Position numbers and translations under genes: made by a program | Source of the DNA: Bacteroidales bacterium | GTDB lineage: Bacteria > Bacteroidota > Bacteroidia > Bacteroidales > UBA3663 | Assembly: GCA_017632695.1 (NCBI GenBank) | Contig: JAGBQS010000270.1 | Coordinates: forward strand, 1-7,233 | Reading direction: 5' to 3' | DNA: 7,233 bases | Part shown: piece after piece, positions 4,693-7,233 of the stretch | How the letters are laid out: each line of letters opens with the position of its first letter | How positions within the stretch are numbered: position 1 is the stretch's first letter | Notes under the pieces: model-generated | What the model saw: the letters and a program-made list of their open reading frames with translations, nothing else | Told to the model about the DNA's origin: nothing | Databases searched by the model: none

Positions 4693-5349
4693 TTACTCGC
4701 CGGCAACTTCGTTAACACTCTCGGATGTCCCGGCAGCCTGCTTGGTAGCCGAAGTCTGAGCCTCGGCAGCAGCCTCAACTACAGGCAGCACGCCAAAAGC
4801 CTGAGCAATGGCATCGCAGAAGGCGCGGCTCGAAATGGTAGCAGCCGTAATGGCATCCACTTCGCCCTCGTCCTTGCTGACGGTGAGGTTGTTCGTCTTG
4901 GGGTTCTTGCCGATGACATCACCCTTGGCACCCTTCTGGAACCAGTCGGGCATCTTGGCACCCAGACCCGGAGTCTCGCCTCCGCAGTCAAGTACGTTAT
5001 AACCCAGGATGGTACCTTCGGGATCGAAACCGAACATGACGGTAATCTTACCGCCGAAACCGTTCTTCGAAACGGCCTGAACGGCATGACCTACCAGCTG
5101 TCCGTCCTTGGTTACAGGGAAGATGACAGCCTCTTCGCCATTGGCAGTTACAACCTTCTGGGCCTCTCCTGCCTGTGCACCCTCAACAGGTACCACAGCG
5201 GCAATAGCATTCTGCTGCTTGGCGGCAGCAGCCTGTGCAATAGGCTCGTCGGTAACCGAGGCCACATAGCCCAGCAAAGCACCGACTATAACCGTGATCG
5301 CTGTCAGCGACAGGACCATGTTCTTCAGAGAATTTTCAAGTTTTGCCAT
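4693..5349 (-). CDS. rnfG: Rnf complex FMN-carrying subunit RnfG
   Basis: This 218-residue protein has one N-terminal membrane anchor (about 11-31) and a periplasmic FMN-binding domain. RnfG carries FMN bound through a phosphoester to a threonine. The site is DAITAATISSRA (165-176), with Thr171 the probable attachment residue (the family form is SGAT, here TAAT). The conserved GGETPGLGAKM is at 123-133. The last 27 or so residues are rich in Ala, Thr, Ser and Glu and look disordered, a tail beyond the domain. Its start is 7 bp from the rnfD stop, so the two are very likely cotranslated. Confidence 0.95.
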   Translation of the reverse strand: MAKLENSLKNMVLSLTAITVIVGALLGYVASVTDEPIAQAAAAKQQNAIAAVVPVEGAQAGEAQKVVTANGEEAVIFPVTKDGQLVGHAVQAVSKNGFGGKITVMFGFDPEGTILGYNVLDCGGETPGLGAKMPDWFQKGAKGDVIGKNPKTNNLTVSKDEGEVDAITAATISSRAFCDAIAQAFGVLPVVEAAAEAQTSATKQAAGTSESVNEVAGE

Positions 5350-5356
5350 AGTCTAA

Positions 5357-6304
5357 TTACTTTTTAACGACGCCAAAGCGCTGTGGTTTGACATACTTGT
5401 TGATAAGCGGAGTAAAGGCATTCATGATGAAGATGGCAAACGACATACCTTCCGGGTAAGCGCCGTAGCGACGGATTACCATAGTCAGGAAGCCGATGCA
5501 GACACCATAGATAAGCTGTCCGCGGGAGTTCATCGGGCTCGATACATAGTCGGTTGCCATAAAGATGGCACCCAGCATCATACCGCCGCAAAGGAGTTCC
5601 TCAACGGCCAGCTCAACACTGAAACCGAAGAAGAGGAATCCGAATACGAAGGCACTCAGCAGCACGGCTACCGGGATGTGCCAGGTGATGGTCTTGCGGA
5701 TCAGCAGGTAGGCACCGCCAATCAGCAGGGCAATGGCCGAAACCTCGCCCAGCGAACCGCCGGTGTTACCAACCAGGCAATCCATAAGCGAAGGAAGGGT
5801 AACGTCGGCGCCGTTCACATACTGGCCGATAAGAGCCAGCGGAGTAGCGCCCGTAGCAACGTCGGCATAACCGGCCTCAGTAGGCCAGGTAGTCATCTGA
5901 ACCGGATAAGCGATGAGCAGGAAGATACGGCCAGCCAGAGCCGGGTTGAAGATGTTGCAGCCCAAACCGCCGAACGACATCTTGGCAACGCCGATGGCAA
6001 CCAGGGCGCCGATGGCAATGATCCAGATATCGATGTTCGAAGGAACGTTGAAGGCCAGGAGCACACCCGTAACAACAGCCGAAAGATCGCCGATCGTGGT
6101 AGGTGTCTTCAGGAACAAACGGGTAATCAGGAACTCAAAGAGCACACAGAATGCCACCGAAGAAAGAGTAACTATCAGCGCACCCAGGCCGAACTGATAG
6201 AACGACCAGAGCAGTGCCGGAACAAGCGCTACAAGCACCTGGGCCATACACTTGCGGGTGCTGTTGCCGCTGTGCACATGAGGTGACAAAGATACGTTTA
6301 ACAT
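5357..6304 (-). CDS. rnfD: Rnf complex membrane subunit RnfD
   Basis: This 315-residue polytopic protein is homologous to NqrB and UreI-like NQR2/RnfD proteins. It carries covalent FMN at the threonine in the conserved GATPLA, here Thr154 (TGATPLALIG, 151-160). It is a main candidate for the ion path. Other family blocks are visible: FGGLGCNIFNPALAGR (111-126), MATDYVSSPMNSRGQLIYG (249-267) and RRYGAYPEGMSFAIFIMN (278-295). The N-terminus LNVSLSPHVHSGNSTRKCM is the usual one, and the ATG at 6302-6304 is supported. A 38-bp gap separates it from rnfC. Confidence 0.96.
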   Translation of the reverse strand: MLNVSLSPHVHSGNSTRKCMAQVLVALVPALLWSFYQFGLGALIVTLSSVAFCVLFEFLITRLFLKTPTTIGDLSAVVTGVLLAFNVPSNIDIWIIAIGALVAIGVAKMSFGGLGCNIFNPALAGRIFLLIAYPVQMTTWPTEAGYADVATGATPLALIGQYVNGADVTLPSLMDCLVGNTGGSLGEVSAIALLIGGAYLLIRKTITWHIPVAVLLSAFVFGFLFFGFSVELAVEELLCGGMMLGAIFMATDYVSSPMNSRGQLIYGVCIGFLTMVIRRYGAYPEGMSFAIFIMNAFTPLINKYVKPQRFGVVKK

Positions 6305-6342
6305 AATCTTATAATAAGAAGTTATTTGTTACGAGTTATTAG

Positions 6343-7233
6343 TTATTTTTTCTCAGCCGCAGCGGCTTCCTTGGCAGCCTTCTCGGCATCGGCTTTGGCC
6401 TTAGCCTCAGCGGCACGCTGACGCAGGATGCCCATTACCTTCGGCTTGCCCTGACGGATCCAGTCGAGCAACGGACGGTTGGCCGGACAGCTGAACGAGC
6501 AGGAACCGCACTCGATGCAATCGTAAATGCGCTCCTCTTCGGCCTCGTCGAGCATGTTCTTCTCCGAATATACGGCCAGGAACAAAGGCTGCAAGCCCAT
6601 CGGACAAGCCTGAACGCACTTGCCGCACTTGATGCAGGGACTGGCTTCGCGACGGCGTGCCTCTTCGTTCTTCATCACAAGAATGCCTGAGCAGCCCTTC
6701 ACCATATAGCTGTTGGTATCGGGCATAGCCTTACCCATCATCGGACCACCGGAAATGACCTTGCCGGTATCCTCAGGCAGACCGCCAGCAGCCTCGATGA
6801 GGTTCTGGATCGGCACACCCAGACGGGCCAGGAAGTTCGACGGTTTCTTCACGCTCTTACCCGTAACGGTTACGATACGCTCAATGAGCGGCTTGTTCTT
6901 CTGAACAGCCTCGTAAACGGCAAAGGCAGTACCCACGTTCTGCACCAGGGCACCGGTAGCAATCGGCAGACCGCCCGAAGGAACGTCCTTGCCGATAACA
7001 GCATTGATCAGCTGCTTTTCGCCGCCCTGCGGGTACTTGAGCTTCAGAGGTACGATCTCGATTTCGGGGAAGCCGACAGCAGCCGTCTTACGCATCAGCT
7101 CAATGGCATCCGGCTTGTTGGCCTCGATGCCGATGTATGCTTTCTTGACACCCATAGCCTTTTCCAGAATCTGCACACCGATGCAGATCTCTTCCGGATG
7201 AGCCAGCATCAGGCTGTGGTCGGAAGTCAGGTA
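6343..7233 (-). CDS. rnfC: Rnf complex NADH-binding iron-sulfur subunit RnfC, N-terminus beyond the window
   Basis: Only the C-terminal 296 residues are present. The frame runs open to the window edge (YLTSDHSL precedes MLAHPEE), so the Met at 7209 is internal. RnfC is the cytoplasmic subunit that binds NADH and FMN and passes electrons within the complex. LKYPQGGEKQLI matches the family's substrate-binding region. Two complete 4Fe-4S motifs follow, CIKCGKCVQACP and CIECGSCSFSCP, the second leading into ANRPLLDWIRQGK. This ferredoxin pair distinguishes RnfC from NqrA. The tail after IRQGK is rich in Ala, Lys and Glu, as in many RnfC proteins. In this operon type rnfB is expected immediately upstream. 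Confidence 0.96.
   Translation of the reverse strand, partial: YLTSDHSLMLAHPEEICIGVQILEKAMGVKKAYIGIEANKPDAIELMRKTAAVGFPEIEIVPLKLKYPQGGEKQLINAVIGKDVPSGGLPIATGALVQNVGTAFAVYEAVQKNKPLIERIVTVTGKSVKKPSNFLARLGVPIQNLIEAAGGLPEDTGKVISGGPMMGKAMPDTNSYMVKGCSGILVMKNEEARRREASPCIKCGKCVQACPMGLQPLFLAVYSEKNMLDEAEEERIYDCIECGSCSFSCPANRPLLDWIRQGKPKVMGILRQRAAEAKAKADAEKAAKEAAAAEKK

Noticed and set aside
4666..5367. A 233-codon plus-strand frame opposite rnfG (and similar long plus-strand frames opposite rnfD at 5678-6286)
   Set aside because: These are antisense shadows of strongly biased rnf codons. The protein sequences lack domain patterns, while the minus strand encodes complete Rnf subunits.
3451..7233. Na+-translocating NADH:quinone oxidoreductase (nqr) operon
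   Set aside because: The subunits are homologous, but the partial first gene has two CxxCxxCxxxCP ferredoxin motifs typical of RnfC and absent from NqrA, and the order C-D-G-E-A is that of rnf.

Overview
The window looks like chromosomal DNA from a Bacteroidales bacterium (Bacteroides, Phocaeicola, Parabacteroides or a relative). Three things point that way. Four promoters have the Bacteroidetes form TTTG-N20-TAnnTTTG. Strong Shine-Dalgarno sites are absent. An rnf operon runs in the order C-D-G-E-A. The left third (1-2400) is visibly AT-richer than the rnf and MgtC genes, as expected for accessory DNA beside a core locus.

Left region, 1-2263, all read leftward (minus strand). From upstream to downstream it holds a minimal nucleotidyltransferase/HEPN pair (2180-1453), a VapBC pair (1275-638), and a stretch with no intact gene (about 437-90) that folds on the minus strand into what looks like a structured RNA of about 345 nt. 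Each unit is preceded by a near-copy of the same 53-bp promoter sequence (2211-2263, 1292-1344, 439-491), always with a 20-bp spacer. The two downstream copies are part of a longer repeat of about 177 bp that also carries the last codons of a HEPN gene and an intrinsic terminator. The result is a cassette-like array: promoter, toxin-antitoxin pair, tail/terminator/promoter, toxin-antitoxin pair, tail/terminator/promoter, RNA. Recombination between repeats would remove a whole unit and leave the promoter joined to the next one.

Middle region, 2348-3263, plus strand. One MgtC/SapB-family membrane protein gene has its own promoter. Its leader of about 95 nt contains a palindrome over the -7 box and start site, a longer inverted repeat, and a possible 23-codon leader ORF. 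A strong hairpin that could work in both directions ends the gene. The gap 3264-3450 before the converging rnf operon carries a heptamer array, GGAGTTA on the left and its complement TAACTCC on the right, flanking a nested dyad.

Right region, 3451-7233, minus strand. The distal part of an rnf operon lies here: rnfC (missing its N-terminus at the window edge), rnfD, rnfG, rnfE and rnfA. The complex moves electrons between reduced ferredoxin and NAD+ across the inner membrane, coupled to ion transport. RnfB, expected upstream of rnfC, would lie outside the window. The rnf genes look intact and ordinary. The points worth a second look are the structured RNA, the repeat-bounded toxin-antitoxin array, and the MgtC leader.
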